Assembly: GCF_051195255.1 (NCBI RefSeq)
Contig: NZ_JBNJLK010000005.1
Coordinates: forward strand, 62,001-126,000
Source of the DNA: Falsirhodobacter sp051195255
GTDB lineage: Bacteria; Pseudomonadota; Alphaproteobacteria; Rhodobacterales; Rhodobacteraceae
Direction: 5' to 3'
DNA length: 64,000 bases
The notes under the pieces were generated by a model. It saw only the letters and a program-made list of their open reading frames with translations. It was not told the origin of the DNA and ran no database searches. Position 1 is the stretch's first letter. Each line of letters begins with the position of its first letter. Positions 16,972-26,105 of the stretch are shown one piece after another. Made by a program: the position numbers and the translations under genes.

Positions 16972-17171
16972 TCGACTGGTCGGGCCTGATGCGGGCGGGG
17001 CTGCACGGTCTGGGCCTGCAACCGGACCAGTTCTGGCGCCTCACGCCCCTGGAACTGCGGATCATGCTGGGGGCCGAGCAGGCGGCCCCGCTTTCCCGCG
17101 CGCGGCTGGAGGAACTGGCCCGCGCTTTCCCCGACAAAGGAGATGACCTTGGCCGAGATCGAGGATCTTGA
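16968..17171 (+). CDS. GTA tail assembly chaperone (orfg10.1)
   Basis: 67-residue phage tail assembly chaperone-like protein (DUF2376-type). The motif GLQPDQFWRLTPLELRIMLG is characteristic of this short family that precedes GTA tape-measure genes. It overlaps orfg10 by 4 nt, and its 3' end overlaps the start region of the tape measure, whose ribosome site lies inside it. Confidence 0.82.
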   Translation: MIDWSGLMRAGLHGLGLQPDQFWRLTPLELRIMLGAEQAAPLSRARLEELARAFPDKGDDLGRDRGS

Positions 17172-17802
17172 GGAACAGGTGATTGCGCTGGAAACGACGC
17201 TGGGTTCGGTGTCCGGAATGGTTGGCACCTTTGAGGGCGAGCTGTCGCGGATGCGCGACACGATGACCTTCACAGGCCGGGAGGCCGAACGGCTGTCGAG
17301 CAGCATCGGCGGGGGTGTCCGGAACGCGTTCAACGGGCTGGTCTTTGACGGCGACAAGCTGTCGACCGCGTTGAAGTCCATCGGCGAGTCCATCACGCAG
17401 GCCGTCTACAAGACGGCGACGAAGCCGGTGGAGAACGCGATGGGCTCTCTCATCACGGGCGGGATGAACGCGCTGATGGGGAATGCCATGCCCTTCGCCA
17501 AGGGCGGCGCCTTCAGCCAAGGGCGGGTGATGCCGTTCGCGAAGGGTGGCGTCGTGTCGTCGCCGGTAAGCTTTCCGATGCGCGGGGCGACCGGCCTGAT
17601 GGGCGAGGCGGGGCCGGAAGCGATCATGCCGCTGACGCGCGGGGCGGATGGGCGGCTCGGTGTCGCCTCCCAGGGCGGCGGGCGGGCCGTCAACATCACC
17701 ATGAACGTAAACACGCCCGACGTGGCGGGCTTCCAGCGCAGCCAAGGGCAGATCGCGGCGCAGGTCAGCCGGGCATTGTCGCGCGGGCAAAGGAACAGGT
17801 AG
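17149..17802 (+). CDS. GTA tape measure protein (orfg11)
   Basis: 217-residue tape measure protein, very short, in line with the short tail of GTA particles. The N-terminus IEDLEEQVIALETTLGSVSG is coiled coil; the middle is Gly/Ala-rich with SLITGGMNALMG; the C-terminal FAKGGAFSQGR and PEAIMPLTRGADGRLGV are conserved tape-measure end motifs. A perfect AAAGGAG (17136-17142) lies 6 nt from TTG at 17149 but has no gap to ATG at 17143, so the TTG is chosen. Confidence 0.88.
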   Translation: MAEIEDLEEQVIALETTLGSVSGMVGTFEGELSRMRDTMTFTGREAERLSSSIGGGVRNAFNGLVFDGDKLSTALKSIGESITQAVYKTATKPVENAMGSLITGGMNALMGNAMPFAKGGAFSQGRVMPFAKGGVVSSPVSFPMRGATGLMGEAGPEAIMPLTRGADGRLGVASQGGGRAVNITMNVNTPDVAGFQRSQGQIAAQVSRALSRGQRNR

Positions 17803-18435
17803 ATGGCATTTCACGAGATACGTTTTCCGGCGAACCTGTCTTTCGGATCGGTGGGCGGGCCAGAGCGGCGCACGGACATCGTGACGCTGGCCAACGGGTT
17901 CGAGGAGCGCAACACCCCTTGGGCCCATGCGCGGCGTTATTACGACGCGGGCCTCGGGCTGCGGTCGTTGGATGATGTGGCCTCGCTGATCGCGTTCTTC
18001 GAGGCGCGGCAGGGGCGGCTGCACGGGTTCCGCTGGAAGGACTGGTCGGATTTCAAGTCCTGCCTGCCGTCGGGGACGGTCGGGCCGCGCGACCAGTTCG
18101 TGGCGCGGGGGGACGGGCAGACGGCGACGTTCCAGCTGGTGAAGACCTACCCGTCCGGTGCGCAGAGTTATGACCGCGTGATCTCCAAGCTGGTGGAGGG
18201 GACGGTGCAGGTGGCGCTGGGCGGCGACACGAAGGTGGCGGGGCTGGATTTCACGGCCGACGTGCAGACCGGCACCATCACCTTCGCCCTGGCGCCTGCC
18301 GTAGGGGCCGAGATCCGCGCGGGATTCGAATTCGACGTGCCGGTGCGGTTTGATACGGACCGCATCCAGACCTCCGTTTCCTCGTTTCAGGCGGGGGAGG
18401 TGCCGAGTGTTCCGATCGTGGAGGTGCGGGTATGA
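17803..18435 (+). CDS. GTA distal tail protein (orfg12)
   Basis: 210-residue DUF2460/TIGR02217-type protein corresponding to the GTA distal tail protein. It begins MAFHEIRFPANLSFGSVGGP and includes GFRWKDWSDFKSC, both strongly conserved in the family. The start codon directly follows the orfg11 stop. It forms the ring between tail tube and hub. Confidence 0.9.
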   Translation: MAFHEIRFPANLSFGSVGGPERRTDIVTLANGFEERNTPWAHARRYYDAGLGLRSLDDVASLIAFFEARQGRLHGFRWKDWSDFKSCLPSGTVGPRDQFVARGDGQTATFQLVKTYPSGAQSYDRVISKLVEGTVQVALGGDTKVAGLDFTADVQTGTITFALAPAVGAEIRAGFEFDVPVRFDTDRIQTSVSSFQAGEVPSVPIVEVRV

Positions 18436-19307
18436 GCCTGTCCGAGCATCTGGCGCTGGGCGCCACGACGACGTGCCGTGCCTGGGCGGTGACGCGCCGG
18501 GACGGCGTGACGCTGGGCTTTACCGATCACGACCGGGATCTGGCGTTCGAGGGGGTGGTGTTCCTCGCCTCTACCGGGGTGACGGCGCGGGCGTTGCAGC
18601 AGTCGACCGGCCTTTCGGTGGACAACAGCGAGGCCGTGGGTGCGCTGACCGAGGGGGGCGTGACGGAGGTGGACATCTTGGCAGGCCGCTATGACGGGGC
18701 CGAGGTGCGCTGCTGGCTGGTGAACTGGGCGGACGTGGCCCAGCGCCGGCTGGAGTTTCGCGGGCAGATCGGAGACATCACCCGGGCCGGCGGCGCGTTT
18801 CAGGCCGAGCTTCGCGGGCTGGCCGATCTGCTGAACCAGCCGCAGGGACGGGTCTTCCAGCGCGGTTGTTCCGCCGTTCTGGGGGACAAGGCGTGCGGGG
18901 CGGACTTGACGAAAGCCGGTTATGCGGCCGAGGTGGCGGTGGAAGCGGTGGAGGATCGCCGCGTGTTCACCTTTGGTTCCTTGATCGCGTTTGAGGACAG
19001 ATGGTTCGAACGCGGCCGGTTCCGCGTGCTGTCGGGGCAGGCCGAAGGCGTGATCGGCGTGGTCAAGAACGACCGGCTTCACGCGGATGGGCGGCGGGTG
19101 GAGTTGTGGCAGGCGCTGGGCCCCGCCATCGCCGTCGGTGATCGCGTCCGGATCGAGACGGGTTGTGACCGCCGCGCCGAGACGTGCCGGCTGAAATTCG
19201 CGAACCTTCAAAACTTCCAAGGCTTTCCGCACATTCCCGGAGAAGACTGGCTGGCGTCCTATCCCACCTCGGGGGCGTCGAATGATGGGGGGAGCCTGTT
19301 CCTATGA
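18432..19307 (+). CDS. GTA hub protein (orfg13)
   Basis: 291-residue DUF2163/BR0599-type hub protein. The C-terminal part has cysteines in RGCSAVLGDKACGADL, then TGCDRRAETCRLKFANLQ and the FQGFPHIPGEDW tail. In the R. capsulatus particle the hub is reported to bind an iron-sulfur cluster; the cysteines here are consistent with that but do not prove it. It overlaps both flanking genes by 4 nt. Confidence 0.9.
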   Translation: MSLSEHLALGATTTCRAWAVTRRDGVTLGFTDHDRDLAFEGVVFLASTGVTARALQQSTGLSVDNSEAVGALTEGGVTEVDILAGRYDGAEVRCWLVNWADVAQRRLEFRGQIGDITRAGGAFQAELRGLADLLNQPQGRVFQRGCSAVLGDKACGADLTKAGYAAEVAVEAVEDRRVFTFGSLIAFEDRWFERGRFRVLSGQAEGVIGVVKNDRLHADGRRVELWQALGPAIAVGDRVRIETGCDRRAETCRLKFANLQNFQGFPHIPGEDWLASYPTSGASNDGGSLFL

Positions 19308-19726
19308 ACCCCTATGTGACCGAGGCGCGGCGTTGGATCGGCACGCCCTACCTGCATCAGGCCGACACCTGCGGGGCGGGCACTGACTGTCTGGGTCTGG
19401 TGCGGGGGGTGTGGCGTCACGTTCTGGGGGCGGAGCCGGAAATGGTTCCGCCCTATACGGCCGACTGGTCGGAGCCTTCGGGCGACGAGGTGCTGTGGCG
19501 GGCGGCGGGGCGCTGGCTGGTTCCGCAGCCGGACCTGAGCCCGCAGACCGGCGACGTGCTGTTGTTCCGCATGCGCGCCAGCGGCGTGGCCAAGCATCTT
19601 GGCATCTTCAGCGGCGACGCCCGGTTCATCCATGCCTATACGGGGCATGGGGTCATCGAGAGCCCGCTTTCGACCCCTTGGGCGCGCCGTCTCGTGGCCC
19701 GCTTCGCGTTTCCTGAAAGGACCTGA
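19304..19726 (+). CDS. GTA NlpC/P60 peptidase (orfg14)
   Basis: 140-residue NlpC/P60-family cell-wall peptidase of the tail tip, helping DNA cross the recipient periplasm. The catalytic Cys lies in CGAGTDCLGLVRGVWR and the histidine in KHLGIFSGDARFIHAY. The compact length equals a single catalytic domain with no export signal, as expected for a particle component. It overlaps orfg13 by 4 nt. Confidence 0.92.
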   Translation: MNPYVTEARRWIGTPYLHQADTCGAGTDCLGLVRGVWRHVLGAEPEMVPPYTADWSEPSGDEVLWRAAGRWLVPQPDLSPQTGDVLLFRMRASGVAKHLGIFSGDARFIHAYTGHGVIESPLSTPWARRLVARFAFPERT

Positions 19727-19727
19727 C

Positions 19728-22700
19728 ATGGCCACCCTTCTGCTTGCCTCCGCCGGGGCCGCCATCGGCGGCAGCTTTGGCGGGGCCGTCCTTGGCCTGT
19801 CGGGCGCCGTCGTCGGCCGTGCCGTGGGGGCCACGCTGGGCCAGGTGGTGGATCAGCGCATCTTTGGCAGCGGTTCCTCTGTCGTGGAAACGGGGCGGCT
19901 GGACCGTTACCGCATCATGGGGGCCAATGAAGGCGCGGCGATCCCGCAGCTTTATGGCCGCACGCGGGTGGCGGGTCAGGTCATCTGGGCCACGCGCTTC
20001 AAGGAGCACAAGAAAAGCACCTCGGCCGGCGGGAAAGGTGGGCAGCAGCAGAAGGTGACGCAGTATTCCTATTCGGTCAGCCTGGCCGTGGCGCTGTGCG
20101 AGGGGGAGATCTCCACCGTCGGGCGCATCTGGGCCGACGGGGTGGAGATCGTTCCCGCGGACCTGACGATGCGCGTGTATACCGGCGCTGCCGATCAACT
20201 GCCCGATGCCAAGATCGAGGCGGTGGAGGGACAGGGCATGGCCCCCGCCTATCGCGGGATCGCTTATGTGGTGATCGAGGATCTGATGCTGTCGGCCTAT
20301 GGCAACCGCGTGCCGCAGTTCAGCTTCGAGGTGCTGCGCGCATCGGGGGGGCTGACCCTGCAGAATGCGGTGAAGGCGGTCGCCATGATACCCGGAACGG
20401 GAGAGTATTCGCTTGCCACGACCCATGTGCGCCAGAACTACGGTCTTGGCGCCTATGAGGCGGTGAACGTGAACACGCCGTCGGGGCGGTCGGATCTGGA
20501 AACCTCGCTGGACCAGCTGGGGGCGGAACTGCCCGGGGCGGGGTCCGTCTCTCTCGTCGTGTCGTGGTTCGGGTCGGACCTGCGCTGTGGCGAATGCGAG
20601 GTCGCGCCGAAGGTGGAACAAACCAGGATCGACGCAGAGAACATGGCGTGGAAGGTGTCCGGTGTGCCCCGTTCTCGCGCCCGGACCGTTCCGACCGAAG
20701 CGGGACGTCCCGTGTATGGGGGCACGCCGACCGACCAGTCCGTGATCGAGGCGATCCGCGCCACCCGCGCCAGCGGCCGGGAGGTCATGTTCTATCCCTT
20801 CATCCTGATGGAGCAGATGGGCGGCAACACGCTGCCGGATCCCTGGAGCGGGGGGGAAGGTCAGGCGGTTCTGCCCTGGCGCGGGCGGATCACCACCTCC
20901 CTGGCGCCGGGAAAGGCGGGTACGCCCGACCGGACGGCGGCTGCGGAGGCGGAGGTCGCGCGCTTTTTCGGGACGGCGGAGGTCGGCGATTTCGACGGCA
21001 CCAGCTATTCCGGTCCGGACGAATGGCGCTATCGCCGCTTCATCCTGCACTACGCGCATCTGTGCGCCAAGGCGGGTGGGGTGGATGCGTTCTGCATCGG
21101 GTCCGAGATGCGGTCCCTGACCCAGATCCGGGGGGCGGAGGACCGCTTCCCCGCGGTGGAACAGCTGCGCCGGCTGGCGACCGAGGTTCGGGCGATCCTG
21201 CCGGGTGCCAGGATCAGCTATGCCGCCGACTGGAGCGAGTATTTCGGCTATCACGCCGACGGGAACGTCTACTTCCACCTGGACCCGCTGTGGGCTGATC
21301 CGGCGATCGATTTCGTGGGCATCGACAACTACATGCCGCTGTCGGACTGGCGTGACAGTCAGGATCATGCCGATGCGCGCTGGGGGTCGATCTACAACCT
21401 CGACTACCTCAAGGCCAATATCGCCGGGGGGGAGGGGTATGACTGGTATTACGACAGCCCCGAAGGGCTGGCGGCCCAGACGCGTACGCCCATCACGGAT
21501 GGCGCCTTCAACGAGCCGTGGGTGTTCCGCTACAAGGACATCCGCAACTGGTGGTCGATGCCGCATCATGACCGGCGGGACGGGGTACGTGCCGCGCTGC
21601 CGACGGCCTGGAAGCCCCAGTCGAAGCCGATCCGCTTCACCGAATACGGCTGCGCCGCGATCAACCGCGGCACGAACGAGCCAAACAAGTTCCTTGATCC
21701 CAAATCGTCGGAGTCCGTTCTGCCCCGCGCCTCGGACGGGCGGCGCGATGACCTGATCCAGATGCAGTATTTGCGCGCGATGGCCGACTTCTGGGGGGAG
21801 GAGGCGAACAATCCCGTGTCTTCGGTGTATGTGGGGCCCATGGTGGACATGGATCATGCCCATGTCTGGGCGTGGGATGCGCGGCCCTTCCCGGTCTTCC
21901 CCAACCTGATCGACCTGTGGTCGGACGGGGACAACTATCCGCGCGGGCACTGGCTGAACGGCCGCGCCGCCTCGCAGCCCCTGGCGCAGGTGGTGCAGGA
22001 GATCTGCGCGCGATCCGGCGTGACGGCGGACACGTCCGGACTTTACGGCATCACGCGCGGCTATGCGGTGGAAGAAACGGGTCATGCCCGTTCCGCCCTT
22101 CAGCCCCTGATGCTGACCCATGGGTTCGAGGCGATGGAGCGGGACGGAAGTCTCGTGTTCCGCATGCGCGACGGGATCAGCCGGCTTGTGCTGGAGGCCG
22201 ACCGTCTTGCGGTCACGGACGAGCTGGACGGCATCGTGGAAACCGTCCGCGCGACCGAGGCGGAGATGGCGGGCCATGTCCGCCTGGCCTTCACGGAGGC
22301 GGAGGGCGATTACAGCAGCCGTCAGGCGGAGGCGATCTTCCCGGACGAACGCACGGTCTCCGTCTCTCAGACCGATCTGCCGATGGTGCTGACGGCGGCG
22401 GAAGGGCGCGGCGTGGCCGAACGCTGGCTCGCCGAGGCGCGGGTCGCCCGCGACACCGCCCGTTTCGCGCTGCCGCATTCCGTCGAGGTCGGGGCGGGCG
22501 ATGTGGTGACGCTGAACGACGCGCTGTGGCGGATCGACCGTCTGGACAAGGGCGACGTGCAGCTGATTGAGGCGACGCGGGTGGAGCCACATGTCTATGC
22601 CCCTTCCGACATGGTGGAGGAGCGGATCGTGCCGAAGGCCTTCGTGGCGCCGGTGCCGACCTTCCCCCTGTTCCTGGACCTGCCCCTGCTGCGCGGGGAC

Positions 22701-23570
22701 GAGGTGGCGCATGCCCCCCATGCCGCCGTGACGGCCACCCCTTGGCCTGGCCGCGTCGCAATTTGGAGCGCGGCGCAGGATGCGGGCTACACGCTGAACA
22801 TTCAGCTGGAAAGCGCGGCCGTGATCGGCGTCACCGAAGGCGCGCTGGGCGCGGCGCGCAACGACCTGTGGGACCGGTCCGACCCCTTGCGCGTGAAGGT
22901 CCATGGCGGTGCGCTGACGTCTGCTTCCGAGCTGGAGGTGCTGAATGGCGCGAACGCCATGGCCATCGGCAACGGCCAGACATGGGAGGTGTTCCAGTTT
23001 GCCAAGGCGACGCTTGTCGCGGCGGGCACCTATGACCTGAGCCTGCGGCTGCGAGGGCAGCTGGGCACGGACGGGGTCGTTCCGGCGGAAGGCTGGCCTG
23101 CCGGCAGCTATGTCGTCCTGCTGGACGACGCGTTGATGCAGGTAGAACTGCCCGCCGCGTCCCGCAACCTCGCGCGGCATTACCGTGTCGTTCCAGCGGT
23201 GCGGGGCTATGACGACCCCACGGCAGTGCATGAGGTGCTGGCCTTCGAAGGGGTCGGCCTGCGACCCTATGCGCCGTGTCACCTGCGCGCGACAGGCGCC
23301 GGCGACGTGAAGGCGACATGGGTGCGTCGCACGCGCATCGATGGTGACAGCTGGGAATCCTACGAGGTTCCGCTGGGCGAGACGGCGGAGACCTACATGA
23401 TCCGCATCCTCGCCGATGACCAGATCCGGCGCGAGGTGATCGTCACGGCGCCCGAATGGACCTACACCGCCGCGATGCGGCAGGCGGATGGGGGCGGGGC
23501 CGTTACGCTGGCGGTGGCGCAGGTGTCGGACCGCTTCGGACCGGGGCCCTTCACGACCCTTGCGATCTGA
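19728..23570 (+). CDS. GTA tail-tip megatron protein (orfg15)
   Basis: 1280-residue host-interaction protein, last of the structural cluster. The N-terminal segment is Gly/Ala-rich and hydrophobic (GAAIGGSFGGAVLGLSGAVVG), followed by tail-hub-like domains. A TIM-barrel glycoside-hydrolase-like region is seen around residues 430-700 (HYAHLCAKAGGVDAFCIGSE, FVGIDNYMPLSDW, FTEYGCAAINRG). Beta-rich receptor-type domains make up the rest. Length is close to R. capsulatus orfg15, arguing against truncation. The ATG at 19728 is 1 nt after the orfg14 stop. Confidence 0.93.
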   Translation: MATLLLASAGAAIGGSFGGAVLGLSGAVVGRAVGATLGQVVDQRIFGSGSSVVETGRLDRYRIMGANEGAAIPQLYGRTRVAGQVIWATRFKEHKKSTSAGGKGGQQQKVTQYSYSVSLAVALCEGEISTVGRIWADGVEIVPADLTMRVYTGAADQLPDAKIEAVEGQGMAPAYRGIAYVVIEDLMLSAYGNRVPQFSFEVLRASGGLTLQNAVKAVAMIPGTGEYSLATTHVRQNYGLGAYEAVNVNTPSGRSDLETSLDQLGAELPGAGSVSLVVSWFGSDLRCGECEVAPKVEQTRIDAENMAWKVSGVPRSRARTVPTEAGRPVYGGTPTDQSVIEAIRATRASGREVMFYPFILMEQMGGNTLPDPWSGGEGQAVLPWRGRITTSLAPGKAGTPDRTAAAEAEVARFFGTAEVGDFDGTSYSGPDEWRYRRFILHYAHLCAKAGGVDAFCIGSEMRSLTQIRGAEDRFPAVEQLRRLATEVRAILPGARISYAADWSEYFGYHADGNVYFHLDPLWADPAIDFVGIDNYMPLSDWRDSQDHADARWGSIYNLDYLKANIAGGEGYDWYYDSPEGLAAQTRTPITDGAFNEPWVFRYKDIRNWWSMPHHDRRDGVRAALPTAWKPQSKPIRFTEYGCAAINRGTNEPNKFLDPKSSESVLPRASDGRRDDLIQMQYLRAMADFWGEEANNPVSSVYVGPMVDMDHAHVWAWDARPFPVFPNLIDLWSDGDNYPRGHWLNGRAASQPLAQVVQEICARSGVTADTSGLYGITRGYAVEETGHARSALQPLMLTHGFEAMERDGSLVFRMRDGISRLVLEADRLAVTDELDGIVETVRATEAEMAGHVRLAFTEAEGDYSSRQAEAIFPDERTVSVSQTDLPMVLTAAEGRGVAERWLAEARVARDTARFALPHSVEVGAGDVVTLNDALWRIDRLDKGDVQLIEATRVEPHVYAPSDMVEERIVPKAFVAPVPTFPLFLDLPLLRGDEVAHAPHAAVTATPWPGRVAIWSAAQDAGYTLNIQLESAAVIGVTEGALGAARNDLWDRSDPLRVKVHGGALTSASELEVLNGANAMAIGNGQTWEVFQFAKATLVAAGTYDLSLRLRGQLGTDGVVPAEGWPAGSYVVLLDDALMQVELPAASRNLARHYRVVPAVRGYDDPTAVHEVLAFEGVGLRPYAPCHLRATGAGDVKATWVRRTRIDGDSWESYEVPLGETAETYMIRILADDQIRREVIVTAPEWTYTAAMRQADGGGAVTLAVAQVSDRFGPGPFTTLAI

Positions 23571-23572
23571 AC

Positions 23573-23596
23573 GCGGCCCCTTCGGGGGCCGCTTTC
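23573..23596 (+). terminator. Terminator ending GTA cluster
   Basis: Stem GCGGCCCC/GGGGCCGC with TTCG loop and short T-run, directly after the orfg15 stop. The converging fliG ends inside it (stop at 23595), so it may act in both directions. Confidence 0.75.
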
Positions 23597-24629
23597 AACG
23601 TTCCTCGGACTGGATCAGCGCGATCTCCCGCGCTTTTTCGGCGCGGCGGATGCCGTCGATGACGGCGGTCATCGCCGCCTCGCCGTCCTTTTCGTGGGGA
23701 AGGCCACGATCCGCGATCTCGTCCCGGAAGGTTTGCGCCAGGCGTTGGGACAGGTGGGACAGCAGGAACTCCGCCACCTCGGGCATGGCGGCCATGGCAG
23801 TGACCATCAACCCCTGATCCACCACGCGCATCACCTTCGGGACGTCGATCGGGGCAACGCGGGCGGGCACATGGGCGAAGGTGAAGATCGACTTGCGCAC
23901 CTCGGCCGAAAATACGGCGTCCTCGGCGTCCAGCCCGGCCAGAACGTCTTCGCGGGTGTGGCTGCGCGCCACGTTCAGGATTGCGCCCACCCGTTCGCCG
24001 GGCTTGCTGTCGAAGGCGCGCGGCGGTTCGGCGTCCAGTTGCTGCGCGATGGTCTGGCCGATCCGGCGCACGGTGGCCGGATCCACGTTCCCCGTCTGCG
24101 ACACCGCATAGGCCACGCGCCGCGCCCGTTCGCCGGGCAGCTTGCCCAGAAGCTCCGCCGCGCGGTCGATCGGCAGCTTGGAGATCACAACGGCGGCGAC
24201 CTCCACGGCCTCCTCCTCCAGCACGGGCAGCAGCTTGTCGGGGGGCAGGGCGTTCAAGCGTTCCCACGGATCGGCCGGGCCCGCGCCCGCGCGCCGCAGC
24301 CGGCTGGCCGCTTCCGAGGAGATGTGACCGTCCATCGCCTTCAGCGCGCCTTCCATGCCGCCCGGAAAGGCCAGCCCGACGCCTTCCAGTTCGGACACGA
24401 ACTCCACCACCACGGCGTCAAGGGTTTCGCGGTCCACCAGCCGCAACTGCCCCATCTCCTCCGTCAGGTCGGCCTGCATGTCTTCGGGCAGGGCGGTGAT
24501 GGGGATGGGACTGCCTTCGGACAGCAGCAGCCGGACGATCACGGCGGCCTTCTGCCGTTTCGTCAGGGCGCGCGGCAGCACGCGGACGGCGCGCAGCGCC
24601 GGTTGGATCTGGGCCAAGGCCTGAGACAT
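23595..24629 (-). CDS. fliG: Flagellar motor switch protein FliG
   Basis: 344-residue FliG, rotor component that couples MotAB torque to the C-ring and interacts with FliM. The N-terminal domain begins at KRQKAAVIVRLLLSEG; the middle has VVISKLPIDRAAELLGKLPG and GERVGAILNVARSHTRED; the C-terminal torque helix reads SQRLAQTFRDEIADRG, keeping the Arg and the acidic pair of the family, while the position of a further conserved lysine appears to be alanine. No other flagellar gene is in the window, so this is an orphan copy. Its start codon and ribosome site lie in the 3' arm of a perfect hairpin (24627-24661). Confidence 0.85.
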   Translation of the reverse strand: MSQALAQIQPALRAVRVLPRALTKRQKAAVIVRLLLSEGSPIPITALPEDMQADLTEEMGQLRLVDRETLDAVVVEFVSELEGVGLAFPGGMEGALKAMDGHISSEAASRLRRAGAGPADPWERLNALPPDKLLPVLEEEAVEVAAVVISKLPIDRAAELLGKLPGERARRVAYAVSQTGNVDPATVRRIGQTIAQQLDAEPPRAFDSKPGERVGAILNVARSHTREDVLAGLDAEDAVFSAEVRKSIFTFAHVPARVAPIDVPKVMRVVDQGLMVTAMAAMPEVAEFLLSHLSQRLAQTFRDEIADRGLPHEKDGEAAMTAVIDGIRRAEKAREIALIQSEER

Positions 24630-24661
24630 TCTGCCCCCTTCGTCGTTTCGGGGGCAGAATG
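24627..24661 (-). promoter_or_regulatory. Hairpin sequestering fliG start
   Basis: Read on the minus strand, CATTCTGCCCCC (24661-24650) pairs perfectly with GGGGGCAGAATG (24638-24627) around an 11-nt loop. The second arm contains the GGGGG ribosome site and the fliG ATG. A TTAA-N7-TTAG motif (24673-24687) close to the CtrA consensus lies just upstream. Confidence 0.7.
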
Positions 24662-24693
24662 TCAGTCGTATCTTAACAGGGCGTTAGCCGGGC

Positions 24694-25995
24694 TTAACCG
24701 AAGACGCGCTTGAAGATCGTGTCGACATGCTTGGTGTGATAGCCTAGGTCGAACTTCTCCTCGATCTCGGCCGGCGACAAGGCCGCCGTCACCTCCGCAT
24801 CGCCCAGAAGCTCGGTCTTGAAGTCGGCGCCCTGTTCCCAGACCTTCATCGCGTTGCGCTGAACAAGGCGATAGCTGTCCTCACGCGACACGCCGGCCTG
24901 CGTCAGGGCCAGCAGCACGCGCTGGCTCATCACCAGGCCGCGGAACTTGTTCATGTTGGCCAGCATGTTGTCCGGGTAGATCACCAGCTTTTCGATCACG
25001 CCCGCCAGACGGTGCAGGGCGAAGTCCAAGGTGATGGTCGTGTCCGGACCGATCGCGCGTTCGACCGAGGAATGGCTGATGTCGCGTTCGTGCCACAGGG
25101 CCACGTTTTCCATCGCCGGAACGACGGACATGCGGACCAAGCGGGCCAGACCGGTCAGGTTTTCCGTCAGCACCGGATTGCGCTTGTGCGGCATGGCCGA
25201 CGAACCCTTCTGACCGGGAGAGAAGAACTCCTCCGCCTCCAGAACCTCGGTCCGCTGCATGTGGCGCACTTCGATCGCGATGTTCTCGATGCTGCTGGCG
25301 ATGACCCCCAGCGTGGCGAAGAACATGGCGTGCCGGTCGCGCGGGATCACCTGGGTGGAGATCGGCTCCGGCAGAAGGCCCATCTTGGCGCAGACATGCT
25401 CCTCGACCGCCGGGTCGATGTTGGCGAAGGTGCCGACGGCGCCGGAAATGGCGCCGGTGCGGATTTCCTCGCGCGCAGCTTCAAGGCGGCTCTTGCCGCG
25501 CGCCATCTCGGCGTAGAAGCGGGCGAAGGTCAGGCCCATCGTGGTTGGCTCGGCGTGGATGCCGTGCGATCGGCCAATGCGGACGGTGTCCTTGTGCTCG
25601 AATGCGCGGGTCTTCAGCGCCTCCAGCACGCGGTCCATGCCTTTCAGCAGCAGGTCCGACGCGCGCACCAGCTGCACGTTCAGCGTCGTGTCCAGAACGT
25701 CGGACGACGTCATGCCCTGGTGCACGAAGCGGGCGTCGTCCGCGCCCACATGTTCCGCCAGATGGGTCAGGAAGGCGATGACGTCATGCTTGGTGACGGC
25801 CTCGATTTCGTCGATGCGGGCCACGTCGAACTCGACATCCTTGGCGCGCCAGACGGCATCGGCATTGGCGCGCGGGATCACGCCCAGATCGGCCTGCGCG
25901 TCGCAGGCGTGGGCCTCGATCTCGTACCAGATGCGGAATTTCGTCTCGGGCGACCAGATGGCGACCATGTCGGGGCGGGAATAGCGGGGGATCAT
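24694..25995 (-). CDS. purB: Adenylosuccinate lyase
   Basis: 433-residue PurB, which releases fumarate from adenylosuccinate and SAICAR in purine synthesis. The fumarase/aspartase signature GSSAMPHKRNPV is near residue 260; the catalytic histidine regions TSSDVLDT and RSHGIHAEPTT are also present. The start MIPRYSRPDMVAIW is the usual family N-terminus; in-frame codons upstream look non-coding. Transcription runs toward fliG, 64 nt away. Confidence 0.97.
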   Translation of the reverse strand: MIPRYSRPDMVAIWSPETKFRIWYEIEAHACDAQADLGVIPRANADAVWRAKDVEFDVARIDEIEAVTKHDVIAFLTHLAEHVGADDARFVHQGMTSSDVLDTTLNVQLVRASDLLLKGMDRVLEALKTRAFEHKDTVRIGRSHGIHAEPTTMGLTFARFYAEMARGKSRLEAAREEIRTGAISGAVGTFANIDPAVEEHVCAKMGLLPEPISTQVIPRDRHAMFFATLGVIASSIENIAIEVRHMQRTEVLEAEEFFSPGQKGSSAMPHKRNPVLTENLTGLARLVRMSVVPAMENVALWHERDISHSSVERAIGPDTTITLDFALHRLAGVIEKLVIYPDNMLANMNKFRGLVMSQRVLLALTQAGVSREDSYRLVQRNAMKVWEQGADFKTELLGDAEVTAALSPAEIEEKFDLGYHTKHVDTIFKRVFG

Positions 25996-26105
25996 CGCGC
26001 GGGCCTTTTCCTGTCCGGGGTATGGGCGTGTCCTTACGCCGCGGAGGGGATCAAGGCAACGGGGAAGGGCGCGCGGACGGCAAAGCCCGCCGCGCGCCGC
26101 GGGGA

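Noticed and set aside
19653..23282. Very long minus-strand reading frame opposite the GTA tail-tip gene
   Set aside because: Composition (Arg, His, Gln rich) is typical of an antisense shadow; the plus-strand protein has clear domains.
9995..23570. Temperate prophage
   Set aside because: No integrase, repressor, replication or lysis genes; gene order equals the Rhodobacterales GTA.
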